This document shows positions 42,546 to 52,036 of a stretch of 64,000 bases of DNA, one piece after another. The notes beneath the pieces were generated by a model. The model was given only the letters and a program-made list of their open reading frames with translations, made no database searches and was not told the DNA's origin. The stretch is from Micromonospora sp. NBC_01699. GTDB taxonomy: Bacteria > Actinomycetota > Actinomycetes > Mycobacteriales > Micromonosporaceae. The first letter of the stretch is position 1; each line of letters starts with the position of its first letter. The DNA lies in the NCBI RefSeq assembly GCF_036250065.1, contig NZ_CP109199.1, positions 2,728,001 to 2,792,000 of the forward strand, read 5' to 3'. The translations under genes were made by a program, and so were the position numbers.

Positions 42546-44111
42546 ATGACCACGACCCGCGACGAGCCGGCCGGTGAGCTGGTGCGGTACGGCCAGCCGG
42601 CCGGCCGCTGGGTGCTGTTCGCCACCGTGCTCGGCTCCGGTCTGGCCTTCATCGACGCGACCGTGGTCAACATCGCGCTGCCCCGGATCGGTGACGACTT
42701 CGACGCCGGTGCGGCGTCGCTCCAGTGGACCGTCAACGGCTACACCCTGAGCCTGGCCGCGCTGATCCTGCTCGGCGGGTCGCTCGGCGACCGGTTCGGC
42801 CGCCGCCGGATCTTCGTCCTCGGCATCACCTGGTTCGCGGCGGCCTCGCTGCTCTGCGGGCTGGCGCCGAACGTCGAGATCCTGGTCGCGGCGCGCGTTC
42901 TCCAGGGCATCGGCGGCGCCCTGCTCACCCCGGGGGCGCTGGCCATCCTCGGCGCGTCGTTCCACCCGGACGACCGGGCGAAGGCGATCGGTGCCTGGTC
43001 CGGGCTCGGCGGTATCGCGGGGGCCCTCGGGCCGTTCCTCGGCGGTTGGCTGGTCGAGTCCGCGAGCTGGCGACTGGTGTTCCTGATCAACGTACCGCTG
43101 GCCGCGATCGTGGCGCTGGTCGCGCTCCGGCACGTACCGGAGTCGCGTGACCCGGACGCGCCGGACCATCTCGACGTCGTCGGGGTGCTCACCGGCGCGG
43201 CCGGTCTCGCCGGACTGACGTACGGCTTCACCGCCTGGCCGGCGGCCGGACCGACCTCGCCGACGGTGCTCGGTGCGCTGGCCGTCGGCGTCGCCGGCAT
43301 GGTCGGCTTCGTCGTCACCGAGCGGCGGTCGCCGCACCCGATGCTGCCGTTGGAGGTGTTCTCCATCCGGGCGTTCAGCGCGGTGAACCTGGTGACGTTC
43401 GCCGTGTACGCCGCGCTCGGCGGGGTGTTCTTCCTGGTGGTGCTGAACCTCCAGGTGGTCGTGGGGTTCAGCCCGCTGGCGGCCGGAACCGCGATGCTGC
43501 CGGTGACCGTGCTGATGTTGCTGCTCTCGGCGCAGGCCGGTGCGCTCGGGCAGCGCATCGGCCCACGGATCCCGATGACCGTCGGCCCGGTCGTCTGCGC
43601 GGTGGCGCTGGTGCTGCTCGCCGGTGTCGGACCGGGCACGAGCTACCTCAGCGGTGTGCTGCCGGCGGTGCTGCTGCTCGGTCTGGGACTGTCGCTGACC
43701 GTGGCGCCGCTGACCGCCACCGCGCTCGGCTCGGTCGACGAACGCCACGCCGGAATCGCCAGCGGGGTGAACAACGCGGTGGCCCGCGCGGCCGGACTGC
43801 TCGCCGTCGCGGTCCTGCCGCTGGCCGCCGGCATCGGCACCGGCAGCCTGACCGCCGCGGCCGAACTCGGGCCGGTCTACCGGACCTCGATGCTGATCTG
43901 CGCGGGGCTGCTGCTGCTCGGCGCGGTGATCAGCCTGGTCGGGATCCCGTCCCGGCTCGCCGCCCCGGACGGGCCGCCCGCGACCGGCGCCGGGCCCGTC
44001 CAACCGGCCGGGTCCGCCGAGCAGGCCCCGACCAGCCCGGTACGGGTGCACTGTGCCGTCGCCGGCCCACCCCTGCACCCACGGCCCGACGTGCCGGCGC
44101 CCACCCCCTGA
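42546..44111 (+). CDS. DHA2-family MFS multidrug exporter
   Basis: The protein has 521 residues with 14 predicted membrane helices. Motif A is GGSLGDRFGRRRIF; the DHA2 motif C region is present (ALLTPGALAIL, GAWSGLGGIAGALGP); the N-terminus has FIDATVVNIALP. It is a proton-driven drug or metabolite exporter. The ATG follows GAAGGAGCACC. The Pro-rich C-terminal tail (about 40 residues) is extra and unstructured. The divergent HxlR gene starts beyond, tail to tail. Confidence 0.93.
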   Translation: MTTTRDEPAGELVRYGQPAGRWVLFATVLGSGLAFIDATVVNIALPRIGDDFDAGAASLQWTVNGYTLSLAALILLGGSLGDRFGRRRIFVLGITWFAAASLLCGLAPNVEILVAARVLQGIGGALLTPGALAILGASFHPDDRAKAIGAWSGLGGIAGALGPFLGGWLVESASWRLVFLINVPLAAIVALVALRHVPESRDPDAPDHLDVVGVLTGAAGLAGLTYGFTAWPAAGPTSPTVLGALAVGVAGMVGFVVTERRSPHPMLPLEVFSIRAFSAVNLVTFAVYAALGGVFFLVVLNLQVVVGFSPLAAGTAMLPVTVLMLLLSAQAGALGQRIGPRIPMTVGPVVCAVALVLLAGVGPGTSYLSGVLPAVLLLGLGLSLTVAPLTATALGSVDERHAGIASGVNNAVARAAGLLAVAVLPLAAGIGTGSLTAAAELGPVYRTSMLICAGLLLLGAVISLVGIPSRLAAPDGPPATGAGPVQPAGSAEQAPTSPVRVHCAVAGPPLHPRPDVPAPTP

Positions 44112-44123
44112 CGGCGGCTCGCA

Positions 44124-44618
44124 TCACCCCCCGGTATCCGCCCGCGACCGGCGGCGGCGCAGGCCCGGACCGGGGCGCGGCACCACGTCCCGCGGCCTGG
44201 TCACCTCGTGTCCGTCGGCGCAGCGCAGCTCGACGCGTACCGGGGACTCGCAGTCGCGGTGCACGGCCAGCAGGGGAGAGCCCTCGGGGTCGGCGAGGTA
44301 GCGGTCGCCCCAGGTCAGCAGGGCCACCAGCATCGGCCAGAGGTCCAGGCCCTTGTCGGTGAGCCGGTACTCGTGCCGCAGCCGGGCGCCCGGCTCGCGG
44401 TAGGGCTCGCGGCGCAGCAGCCCCTCGTCGACGAGCTTCGCCAGCCGGTTGGTCAGCACCTGGCGGGGGATTCCGGTCCGTTCCCGCATGTCGTCGAAGC
44501 GCCGTACGCCGGTGAAGACCTCGCGGAGCACCACCACGGTCCAGCGCTCACCGAGGATCTCCATCGCCCGCGCGATGGTGCAGTTGTCCAGTTCCCAGTC
44601 CATAACCGTCGGTGTCAC
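44124..44618 (-). CDS. HxlR-family regulator
   Basis: The protein has 164 residues from a GTG, or 159 from the ATG at 44603. The winged helix is typical: CTIARAMEILGERWTVVVLR, then GIPRQVLTNRLAKLVDEGLL and YRLTDKGLDLWPML. HxlR proteins sense redox or electrophilic metabolites. Divergent from the thioesterase gene with 54 bases between starts, which it probably controls. An Arg/Pro-rich tail closes the protein. Confidence 0.9.
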   Translation of the reverse strand: MTPTVMDWELDNCTIARAMEILGERWTVVVLREVFTGVRRFDDMRERTGIPRQVLTNRLAKLVDEGLLRREPYREPGARLRHEYRLTDKGLDLWPMLVALLTWGDRYLADPEGSPLLAVHRDCESPVRVELRCADGHEVTRPRDVVPRPGPGLRRRRSRADTGG

Positions 44619-44672
44619 CCCGCCAGGCTAGGTCTCGTTGACAGACTCAGCAACGCCTGCGAGGCTGCGTCT

Positions 44673-45185
44673 GTGACTCAGACTCAGCCTCGAAGCCGTA
44701 CCTTCTCCTGGTCCGACCCCTCGATCAACGCGGCGAGCCTGGGCCGGCGCAGCGGCCTGGACGTACTCCGCTCCATGATCGCCGGCGAGTTGCCGCCACC
44801 CCCGGTGATGCACCTGATCGACATGACCCGGCTGACCGCCGAGGAGGGCCGGGTGGTGGTGGAGATGGAGGTCCAGGAGTTCCACTACAACCCGCTCGGC
44901 AGCGTGCACGGCGGCGTGCTCTCCACCCTGCTCGACACCGCCGCCGGGTGTGCGGTGCACAGCACCCTGCCGGCCGGCGTCGGATACACCTCGCTCGATC
45001 TCAACGTGAAGTTCCTCCGCCCGGCCACCGTCGGCTCCGGCGTGCTGCGCTGCGAGGGCACCGTGTTGCAGCGCGGTCGGCGTACGGCACTGGCCGAGGC
45101 GCGGGTGCTCGACGGCGCCGACCGGCTGATCGCCCACGCCACCTCCACCTGCCTGCTCTTCGAACTGGAACCGGCGGCGAGCTGA
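44673..45185 (+). CDS. PaaI-family thioesterase
   Basis: The protein has 170 residues from a GTG. It is a hot-dog fold protein with the family signature YNPLGSVHGGVLSTLLDTAAG, followed by SLDLNVKFLRPATVG. It should hydrolyse acyl- or aryl-CoA thioesters. The long reading upstream overlaps the HxlR gene and is not coding. Divergent from, and probably regulated by, that HxlR protein. Confidence 0.9.
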   Translation: MTQTQPRSRTFSWSDPSINAASLGRRSGLDVLRSMIAGELPPPPVMHLIDMTRLTAEEGRVVVEMEVQEFHYNPLGSVHGGVLSTLLDTAAGCAVHSTLPAGVGYTSLDLNVKFLRPATVGSGVLRCEGTVLQRGRRTALAEARVLDGADRLIAHATSTCLLFELEPAAS

Positions 45186-45191
45186 CCGGGC

Positions 45192-45228
45192 GGACCACCG
45201 GGGGCGGATCCCGCACCCCCGGTGGTCC
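45192..45228. terminator. Perfect 13-base hairpin between convergent genes
   Basis: GGACCACCGGGGG pairs perfectly with CCCCCGGTGGTCC across an 11-base loop. It sits between the thioesterase stop and the stop of the converging secreted-protein gene. Confidence 0.8.
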
Positions 45229-45235
45229 GGGTCGG

Positions 45236-47062
45236 TCAGACGGCGGGGAAGGAGATGCTCACCGTCCCCTGCGCGGGGATCGTCACGGCGGTGGCGCTGG
45301 CCAGGTCCGTGCCGCCGTACCAGCGGGTGGAACCGCAGGTCAGCTCGATCTTGACCTTCTGGCCGCCGAGGATCCGCAGCGGCGTACCCGAGGTCGGGCT
45401 GTAGTTGTGCACCAGGCCGGCCCCGTCGCTGGTCACCGCGTTGCGGACCACCAGCCGGCACACCCCCGGCTCACCCGGAGCCGTGACCACCAGGTTCGTC
45501 CCCTGCGTGAGGGTGTGGTCGAAATCGGTGGTGGCGCCGGCCTGCACCGACACCGGGTCGGCGTTGAGCCGGTTGCCGACCGTACCGCTCCACTGGTACG
45601 CGTGATCGGCCGCGCTGAACAGCAACGGCCACTCGTACGGCCCCAGCCAGTCGATCTCGTAGCTGCCGTCGGCGGCCACCTGACTGCCCCGGTTGCCGTG
45701 CCCGCTGCCGGACAGGTCGGGGCCGGCGATGCTCACCGACCCAGCCTGCACCGGCGCACCGGTCGCACCGGTGACCGTCCCGCTGATGGTGCCCCGGGGA
45801 TCCAGTTTGATCTTCGGTACGGCCCTGACCTCACCGGCCGCCACGGTCACCCGACGGGCGGTCTGCTGCGTACCCGTTCCGCCGGTCGACCCGACCCACT
45901 GCGCGCCGTAGTCGCTGCCGGGTTCCGGGAGAACGAGCAGGTTGTAGGCCCCCGACTCGGACACCCGCAGCGTGGCCGCGCCGGTCGGATCGCTCACGCC
46001 GGAACAACCGCCGGGGAAGGGGAACGTCTTGACCGGCAGCGCGACGACGCAGATGTCCCCGACCGGGGCACCACTGGCCCGGTCGGTGACCCTCGTGGTG
46101 ATCCGGGCGTACGGACGCAGCGTCAACTCCACGTCGGTCTGTTCCCCGGCCACCACCGTCACCGTCGCCGCGTTGCCGACGTACGGATGGTTCTCCCCGC
46201 TCGCGGAGATGACGTGCGAGCCGGCCGGTACCTCGTCGATAACGACCGCCCCGCCGGTCGAGGCGCCACCACGGCCGAGCACGGTCGCGAAGAAGTCCGG
46301 TACGACCGCACCGGTGACGCTGTCCCGAGCGGTGATCCGCACCGAACCGGTGGGCAGGCGGCTGTCGTCCACGGTGGTGGTCTGGTTGGCGGCGACGGTG
46401 ATCGGATCGGCGGCAGCCTCGGTGAGCTTGCCGTGGGCGTACTGGTCGAGGCCGCTCTGCCAGTCGGTGAACCGTACCCGGTAGTCGCCGTGCAGCACCC
46501 CGTCGATCCGGTAGCGGCCGTCGGCCGTGGTCGAACCCGACAGGTACTCGTTCCGCTCGACGTCGAAGACCGTCACCGAGATCCCGGCCATGCCGTTGCC
46601 GGCGGCGTCGGTGAAGCGCCCGTCCACCGAACCGGTCGGCAGCAGTTGCTCGTCGTGGGTGGTCACCGTGTCGGCGCTGACCGCGAACGATCCCGCCGTC
46701 TCCCTCGACCGGGCCTGCGGCGCCCACTGCCTCGCCCCGGAGGGCAGTAGGAAGAGCAACCTGTAGCTACCCGGCGCCAGGTTGTCGATCCGGTAGTGTC
46801 CGAACCCGTCGGTGAGGGCGCTGCCGCTGTCGTCGTCGCCGTCCGCCTGGACCACCCAGTACGCCGCCTGGGTCCCGCCGGGCCTGGTCAACCGGCCCGC
46901 GATCGAGCCGGTGGGCGACTGCGCGTCGTTGACCACCACGGTCCCGCCCGCCGGCACCGGGCCGGTCGCCGGGGCGGCGTAAGCCGGCGGTACCGCGACG
47001 ACGGTCGCGACGAGCAGCGTCACGACCAACGATCCGATTCTGCGCAACTGCGATCTCTTCAT
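45236..47062 (-). CDS. Secreted multi-domain protein with carboxypeptidase-regulatory-like repeats
   Basis: The protein has 608 residues. A signal peptide (LRRIGSLVVTLLVATVVAV, cleavage near AYAAP) is followed by about six beta-sandwich units of the carboxypeptidase-regulatory / Cna-B-like type. Their hallmarks recur: GSIAGRLT...FGHYRIDNLAPGSYRL, GSVDGRFTDAAGNGMAG...GRYRIDGVLHGDYRV and GTISGTVTGATGAPVQAG. The last 110 residues form a different beta domain with a Cys pair. No enzymatic motif is visible; a structural or adhesive surface role is likely. Confidence 0.85.
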   Translation of the reverse strand: MKRSQLRRIGSLVVTLLVATVVAVPPAYAAPATGPVPAGGTVVVNDAQSPTGSIAGRLTRPGGTQAAYWVVQADGDDDSGSALTDGFGHYRIDNLAPGSYRLLFLLPSGARQWAPQARSRETAGSFAVSADTVTTHDEQLLPTGSVDGRFTDAAGNGMAGISVTVFDVERNEYLSGSTTADGRYRIDGVLHGDYRVRFTDWQSGLDQYAHGKLTEAAADPITVAANQTTTVDDSRLPTGSVRITARDSVTGAVVPDFFATVLGRGGASTGGAVVIDEVPAGSHVISASGENHPYVGNAATVTVVAGEQTDVELTLRPYARITTRVTDRASGAPVGDICVVALPVKTFPFPGGCSGVSDPTGAATLRVSESGAYNLLVLPEPGSDYGAQWVGSTGGTGTQQTARRVTVAAGEVRAVPKIKLDPRGTISGTVTGATGAPVQAGSVSIAGPDLSGSGHGNRGSQVAADGSYEIDWLGPYEWPLLFSAADHAYQWSGTVGNRLNADPVSVQAGATTDFDHTLTQGTNLVVTAPGEPGVCRLVVRNAVTSDGAGLVHNYSPTSGTPLRILGGQKVKIELTCGSTRWYGGTDLASATAVTIPAQGTVSISFPAV

Positions 47063-47176
47063 GTGTCCTCGTGAGGTGAGGGAACAGGGGCAGGGTGCGC
47101 GGGTTCGCGGTACCCGTGCGCCGGCATGCTAACCAACCACCCCGACACTGTGGACGGTCGTCGGGACCGACCCGGC

Positions 47177-48631
47177 CTACCTCAGCTCGGACAGGGCGTC
47201 GACCAGCCGGGACATGCTCCGGTGCAGGTCCGGGTCGGGCAGGTGACCGAACCCGAGGACCAGTGCCGGCGGCGTCACCCGGCCGGAGAAGTGGTACGGC
47301 GCCAGCGTGGACACCCGTACGCCGTGGGCCAGCACCCGGGCGGCGACCTGCTGGGCGTCGAACCGCTCCGGCAGGTACAGCACCTCGGTGTTGACCGCGT
47401 ACGGTGCGCCGAGGCGGATCCGGCGTACCGGGGCGAGCGCGGACTCGACGATCCGGCGGCGGGCGGCGTAGCGGCGGCCGAGCCGGTGCATCAGTCGGAC
47501 GATCACCCCGTCACGCAGCAGCGACGCCAGGGCGAGCTGGGTCAGGTAGGGCGGCGCGACCGCGTACTCGCCGAGGTGTCGGGCGACGGTGGCGGTGAGT
47601 TCGCGGGGGACGAGCGCGTAACCGAGGTTCAGGGCCGGGGTGAGCAACTCACAGAAGCCGCCGACCAAAATCGACCGGGCACCGGCGGTGCCGTACAGCC
47701 GGGGTAGCTGGCTCACCTCGGGCCGGAAGACCGGGTCGCAGGCGATCTCGACCACGTGGCCGCCGGTGCTCGTCGCCCAGGCCAGGGCGGCCCGGCGCCG
47801 CTCGGCGGAGAGCACGTGGCCGAGCGGCACCTGGGCGTCGGCGCTGAGCACCACCGCGCGGCAGTTCGGCCCGACCGCGTCGAGCCTGGCCCCCTCGGCG
47901 TCCACCGGCAGCGCGGCCGGTCGCTCCGAGTCCCCGGCGGCGGCCCGGTGCAGGGCCGGCGGCACCGGCTCCTCGATCGCCACCTGGCGTCCGTGCAGGC
48001 CCAACGCGTCCAGCACCAGCCGGAGGCCGGCGGCGGTTCCACCGGTGATCACCACGTCCCGCCCGGCCAGCGGCACCCCACGGCTGCCTGCGAGGTGCTC
48101 GGCGACGGCCCGGCGCAGCTCGGGCAGGCCCAGGGTGGGCAGTGACTGGGCCGGTGGCCGGTTGAAGCTCGCCCGCCGCCAGGCCGCCCGCCAGGCCGGC
48201 AGCGGACATGCCTCGATGTCCACCTGCCCCGGTCGCAGGTCGAGCACGGTCGGGCGGTCGGCCGGGGCCGGCGGGCGGGTCGCGGCGGTCCGCTCGGGCA
48301 GGCCGCGCGGGCGCCGTCCGGCGGCACCCCCGGCCCGTCCCGGTCCGCCGGACCCGTTCCCTGGCGCCGTCCGGCCGGCGACGTACGTTCCCGAACCCGG
48401 CTGGCTCTCCAGGTAACCCCTGGTGAACAGCAACTCGTACGCCGCCGTTGTCACGCCCCGGGAGACGCCGAGCAGCGCGGCGAGGGTACGGGTCGACGGC
48501 AACTGCGTACGGTGTGCCAGCAGCCCGTGCTCCACCGCCGTACCGACCTGGCTGGCGATCTGTTCGTGCAGTGGCTGCCGGGCCTGCCGGGTCACGGTGA
48601 GCGGAATGGTGAGGATGGCCTGGTGACGCAT
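47177..48631 (-). CDS. MocR/PdxR-like regulator with degenerate aminotransferase domain
   Basis: The protein has 484 residues. The N-terminus is a GntR winged helix (PLHEQIASQVGTAVEHG, LPSTRTLAALLGVSRGVTT). After a 60-residue Gly/Arg/Pro linker comes a fold type I aminotransferase domain. Where MocR proteins carry the PLP lysine (typically SKxLxPxLRxGY), this one has GGFCELLTPALNLGY with no lysine. The DDYDxEFR element reads ACDPVFRPEV. PLP binding as a Schiff base is therefore unlikely. It may sense another ligand. Divergent from the AfsR-like gene. Confidence 0.85.
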   Translation of the reverse strand: MRHQAILTIPLTVTRQARQPLHEQIASQVGTAVEHGLLAHRTQLPSTRTLAALLGVSRGVTTAAYELLFTRGYLESQPGSGTYVAGRTAPGNGSGGPGRAGGAAGRRPRGLPERTAATRPPAPADRPTVLDLRPGQVDIEACPLPAWRAAWRRASFNRPPAQSLPTLGLPELRRAVAEHLAGSRGVPLAGRDVVITGGTAAGLRLVLDALGLHGRQVAIEEPVPPALHRAAAGDSERPAALPVDAEGARLDAVGPNCRAVVLSADAQVPLGHVLSAERRRAALAWATSTGGHVVEIACDPVFRPEVSQLPRLYGTAGARSILVGGFCELLTPALNLGYALVPRELTATVARHLGEYAVAPPYLTQLALASLLRDGVIVRLMHRLGRRYAARRRIVESALAPVRRIRLGAPYAVNTEVLYLPERFDAQQVAARVLAHGVRVSTLAPYHFSGRVTPPALVLGFGHLPDPDLHRSMSRLVDALSELR

Positions 48632-48844
48632 GAGATCTGTGTACGGAACTCGGGCTGCGGGCCGGTTGTGCACGGGTTGTGGCCCCGACGCCGGTCGGGG
48701 CGGCCGGTGTGCGGCGGCACCCCCGGCCCACCGCGCGGCGGATCTCCGACGATTGCTGTCCATCGATCCGGTCCGGCCACTATGCTGCGGGGGAAGACGA
48801 CTTCGTGACGCGTGTCCGCACGCGGAAGGGGGGCCGTGGGGCGT

Positions 48845-51800
48845 ATGTCGGCGGTCCCTGACCCCAACGTCCCGGCTCCGGCTCCGGCCCGGTTGGACCG
48901 GGCGACCCCGGTACGGCGGTTGATCCGCCTGCTCGGGCCGGTGGAGGTGCTCGGCCCGGCCGGTCCCGCGCTGCTCGTCGGCGCCCGCCAGCGTGCCGTG
49001 GTGGGACTGCTCGCGCTCAAGGCCGACACGGTCGTGCCGCAGTGGCGGCTGGTCGACGCGCTCTGGGGACAGCGCCCACCGCGTACGGCGATCAAGTCGT
49101 TGCACAGCCACGTCGCCCGGGTACGTCAGGCGCTGGCCCTCTGCGGCCTGCCGGACGTGCTGGTCACCCGCGAGTCCGGGTACACGCTGCGGCTGGATCC
49201 CGAGGCGGTCGACGCGGTCCGCTTCGAGGAGTACGCCCGCCGGGGCCGGGAGGAACTCGCCGCCGGGGCACCCGCGCGGGCCGCCGCCCACCTGCGCGAG
49301 GGCCTGAGCCTGTGGCGGCACGACGTCGCCCTCGCCGACGCCGAGCCGACCGGTTGGGGCGCGGCCGAGGTGGACCGCCTCTCCGAGGTGCGGCTCGCCG
49401 CGATCGAGGACCGGTGGGACGCCGAGCTGCGGTTGGGTCGGCACGTCGTCGTCGTCGGCGAACTGGAGCGGCTGCTGGTCGAGTACCCGTCCCGGGAACG
49501 CCTGGTCGGGCTGCTCATGTTGGCGCTGTACCGGTGTGGCCGGCAGACCGACGCGCTCGACGCCTACCAGCGGCTGCGGGTCGGTCTCGCGGACGAGTTC
49601 GGGGTCGACCCCGGTCCGGACCTGGCCCGGCTGCACACCCGCATCCTGCGCCGCGACCCGAGTCTCGACCCGGACCCGGAGCCGGACCCGCCCGCCGAGC
49701 CCGCTCCGGTGGCGGTCGTCGGCCCGGCCGCCCGGACCGACACCGGTGCGGCCCCGCCGATGTCGATGCCGACGCCGATGCAGCTACCGGCACCGGTCGG
49801 CTTCTTCACCGGACGGGGCGCGGAGCTGTCCACCCTGGACCGGCTGCTCGACGACCCCGACGGCGACCTCCCACTGGCGCTCATCTCCGGCCCGGCCGGC
49901 ATCGGCAAGACCGCCCTGGTGGTGCAGTGGGGCCGGCGGGTGGCGCGCCACTTCCCGGACGGCCAGCTCTTTGTCGACCTGCGCGGGCACGAGCGGGGTT
50001 CGACCCTGTCGCCGGAGCACGCGCTGTCGCACATGCTGCGCAGCCTCGGCGTACCGGCGGACCGGATCCCGGCCGACCTGACCGAACAGGCGAGCCTCTA
50101 CCGTTCGCTGCTGCACGGCCGGCGGATCCTGATCGTGCTGGACAACGCCGGCACCGCCGACGACGTACTGCCGCTGGTCCCCGGCAGCGCCGGCACCATG
50201 CTCGCGGTGACCAGCCGCAACGCGATGGCCGCCCTGAACACCCATCACGCGGTCTGCCCGGTCGACCTCGACGTGCTGCCCGACGCCGAGGCGCTGGCGG
50301 TGCTGCGGCGGCTGCTCGGCGCCGCGGCGGTGGAATCCGAGCCGGCGGCCGCGGCCGAACTGGTCCGGCTCTGCGACCGGATGCCGCTGGCCCTGCGGAT
50401 CGCGGCGGCGAAGCTGGCCAGCCGACCCAACCGGACGATCAGCACGCTGGTGACCGAGCTGGCCGGGGCGAACCGGCTCGACGCGCTCACCGTGGACGGC
50501 GACTCGCGCAGCGTAAGGACGGTGTTCGCCAGCGCGTACCGGGCGCTGAGCGTTCCCGGCGCACGGCTGTTCCGCCTGCTCGGACTCCACCCCGGCCCGA
50601 CCTTCCACACCCTGCTCGCCGCCGCCGTGGCCGATCTCGACCCGACCGAGGCACGCCGGATCGTCGACGAACTGGTGGTCGCCCACCTCGCCGTCGAAAC
50701 CGGCGTGGACCACTACCGGTTCCACGACCTGATAGCGCTCTTCGCCCAGCAGTGCGCCACCGTGGACGAGACGCCCGCGCACCGGGACGAGGCCACCATA
50801 CGGATCGTCGACTGGTACGTCGCCGTCGCCGCCGCCGCGAACCGGGTGCTCGATCCGGGGCGGGACCGGGTGGCTCCCGTACTGCGGTATCCGCCGGCCC
50901 AGCCGCCGTTCCCGGCCGAGCACCACGCGGCGCTCGGCTTCCTCGACGCCGAGCGCGGCAACCTGCTGCCGATCACCCGGTACGCGGCCGAGCACGGGTT
51001 GCCGACGGCCGCCTGGCAGCTCACGTACCTGCTGATCGGCTACTACGACTCCCGGGGACACTGGCCCGAGCGGGTGGAGATGTGCCGGTGGGGGGTGGCC
51101 GCTGCCCGGCAGGTCGGCGACCCGGCCACCGAGGGCCTGATGCTCAGTGGGCTCGGGGTCGCCCACATCATGGCCCGGCGCTTCGACGCGGCGCTGGAGG
51201 GCCTGCACGAGGCGTTGCCGTTGATGCTGGCCAGTGGCGACCAGCGGGGCGCGGGGCACGTGTACAACAACATCGCGGCGGCGTACAGCGGGCTGCGTCG
51301 GTTCGACGAGGCGGTCACCGCGTTCCGGCACGCGTTGGCCATCCACACCGCCAGCGGTTACCGCCTGGGCATCGCCCTGGCGCTCAACAACACCGGTCAC
51401 ACGTACGTCCGGATGGGGCGGCCGGAGCTGAGCGCGCCCGACCTGGCGGAGGCGCTGCGGATCAGCCGGGAGGTCGGCAACCCGAGGCTGGAGGCGGCGG
51501 TGCTGCACAGTCTCGGCGAGGCCGACCTCGGCCGGGGCGCGCTGGACGACGCGCTCGACCATCTCGGCCAGGCGCTGCTGGTCTACCGGGCGATCGACGA
51601 CCGGCGCTACGAGGCGGAGACGATGAACGGGCTCGGGCTGACGTTGCTGCGCCGGGGGGACGTGGCGGCGGCGGTCGGCCCGTTGGAGCGGGCGCTGCTG
51701 CTCACCCGCGACCTTGCCGACCAGCACCTTGAGGCGGTCACCCGGCACAACCTGGGGCAGGTGCACCTGAGTGCCGGGGACCTCGCCGGGGCCGGCGACG

Positions 51801-52036
51801 AACTCCGGCACGCGCTCGCCCTGCGCGCCCGGATACCCGACCCGTACGAGGAGGCGCGGGTCCGCCGGCATCTCGGTGACCTGGCCCTGCGCCTCGGCGA
51901 CCGGGCCGGCACCGAACACCACTGGCGGCTGGCGGTGGGGCTGTACCGCCGGGCGAGCGCGACCGCCGAGGCCGACGACCTTGCCGTGCGTCTCGACCTG
52001 GACGCACGGCCCGTCGTCGCTCCCGGTTCCTATTGA
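48845..52036 (+). CDS. Large AfsR/SARP-family regulator with NB-ARC and TPR domains
   Basis: The protein has 1063 residues from the ATG at 48845. An OmpR-like winged helix and BTAD domain come first (residues about 20-270), then a Pro/Asp-rich linker (DPDPEPDPPAEPAP). An NB-ARC ATPase follows, with Walker A GPAGIGKTAL and LIVLDNAGTADDV, then TPR repeats from about residue 730 to the end (AGHVYNNIAAAYSGLRRFDE and similar). Such proteins integrate signals to activate antibiotic or developmental genes. It overlaps the converging Calx-beta gene by seven bases. Confidence 0.92.
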   Translation: MSAVPDPNVPAPAPARLDRATPVRRLIRLLGPVEVLGPAGPALLVGARQRAVVGLLALKADTVVPQWRLVDALWGQRPPRTAIKSLHSHVARVRQALALCGLPDVLVTRESGYTLRLDPEAVDAVRFEEYARRGREELAAGAPARAAAHLREGLSLWRHDVALADAEPTGWGAAEVDRLSEVRLAAIEDRWDAELRLGRHVVVVGELERLLVEYPSRERLVGLLMLALYRCGRQTDALDAYQRLRVGLADEFGVDPGPDLARLHTRILRRDPSLDPDPEPDPPAEPAPVAVVGPAARTDTGAAPPMSMPTPMQLPAPVGFFTGRGAELSTLDRLLDDPDGDLPLALISGPAGIGKTALVVQWGRRVARHFPDGQLFVDLRGHERGSTLSPEHALSHMLRSLGVPADRIPADLTEQASLYRSLLHGRRILIVLDNAGTADDVLPLVPGSAGTMLAVTSRNAMAALNTHHAVCPVDLDVLPDAEALAVLRRLLGAAAVESEPAAAAELVRLCDRMPLALRIAAAKLASRPNRTISTLVTELAGANRLDALTVDGDSRSVRTVFASAYRALSVPGARLFRLLGLHPGPTFHTLLAAAVADLDPTEARRIVDELVVAHLAVETGVDHYRFHDLIALFAQQCATVDETPAHRDEATIRIVDWYVAVAAAANRVLDPGRDRVAPVLRYPPAQPPFPAEHHAALGFLDAERGNLLPITRYAAEHGLPTAAWQLTYLLIGYYDSRGHWPERVEMCRWGVAAARQVGDPATEGLMLSGLGVAHIMARRFDAALEGLHEALPLMLASGDQRGAGHVYNNIAAAYSGLRRFDEAVTAFRHALAIHTASGYRLGIALALNNTGHTYVRMGRPELSAPDLAEALRISREVGNPRLEAAVLHSLGEADLGRGALDDALDHLGQALLVYRAIDDRRYEAETMNGLGLTLLRRGDVAAAVGPLERALLLTRDLADQHLEAVTRHNLGQVHLSAGDLAGAGDELRHALALRARIPDPYEEARVRRHLGDLALRLGDRAGTEHHWRLAVGLYRRASATAEADDLAVRLDLDARPVVAPGSY

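Noticed and set aside
48631-49636. N-terminal extension of the MocR-like frame
   Set aside because: It would lie antisense over the start of the AfsR-like gene, with no coding character. The ATG at 48631 begins the GntR domain directly.
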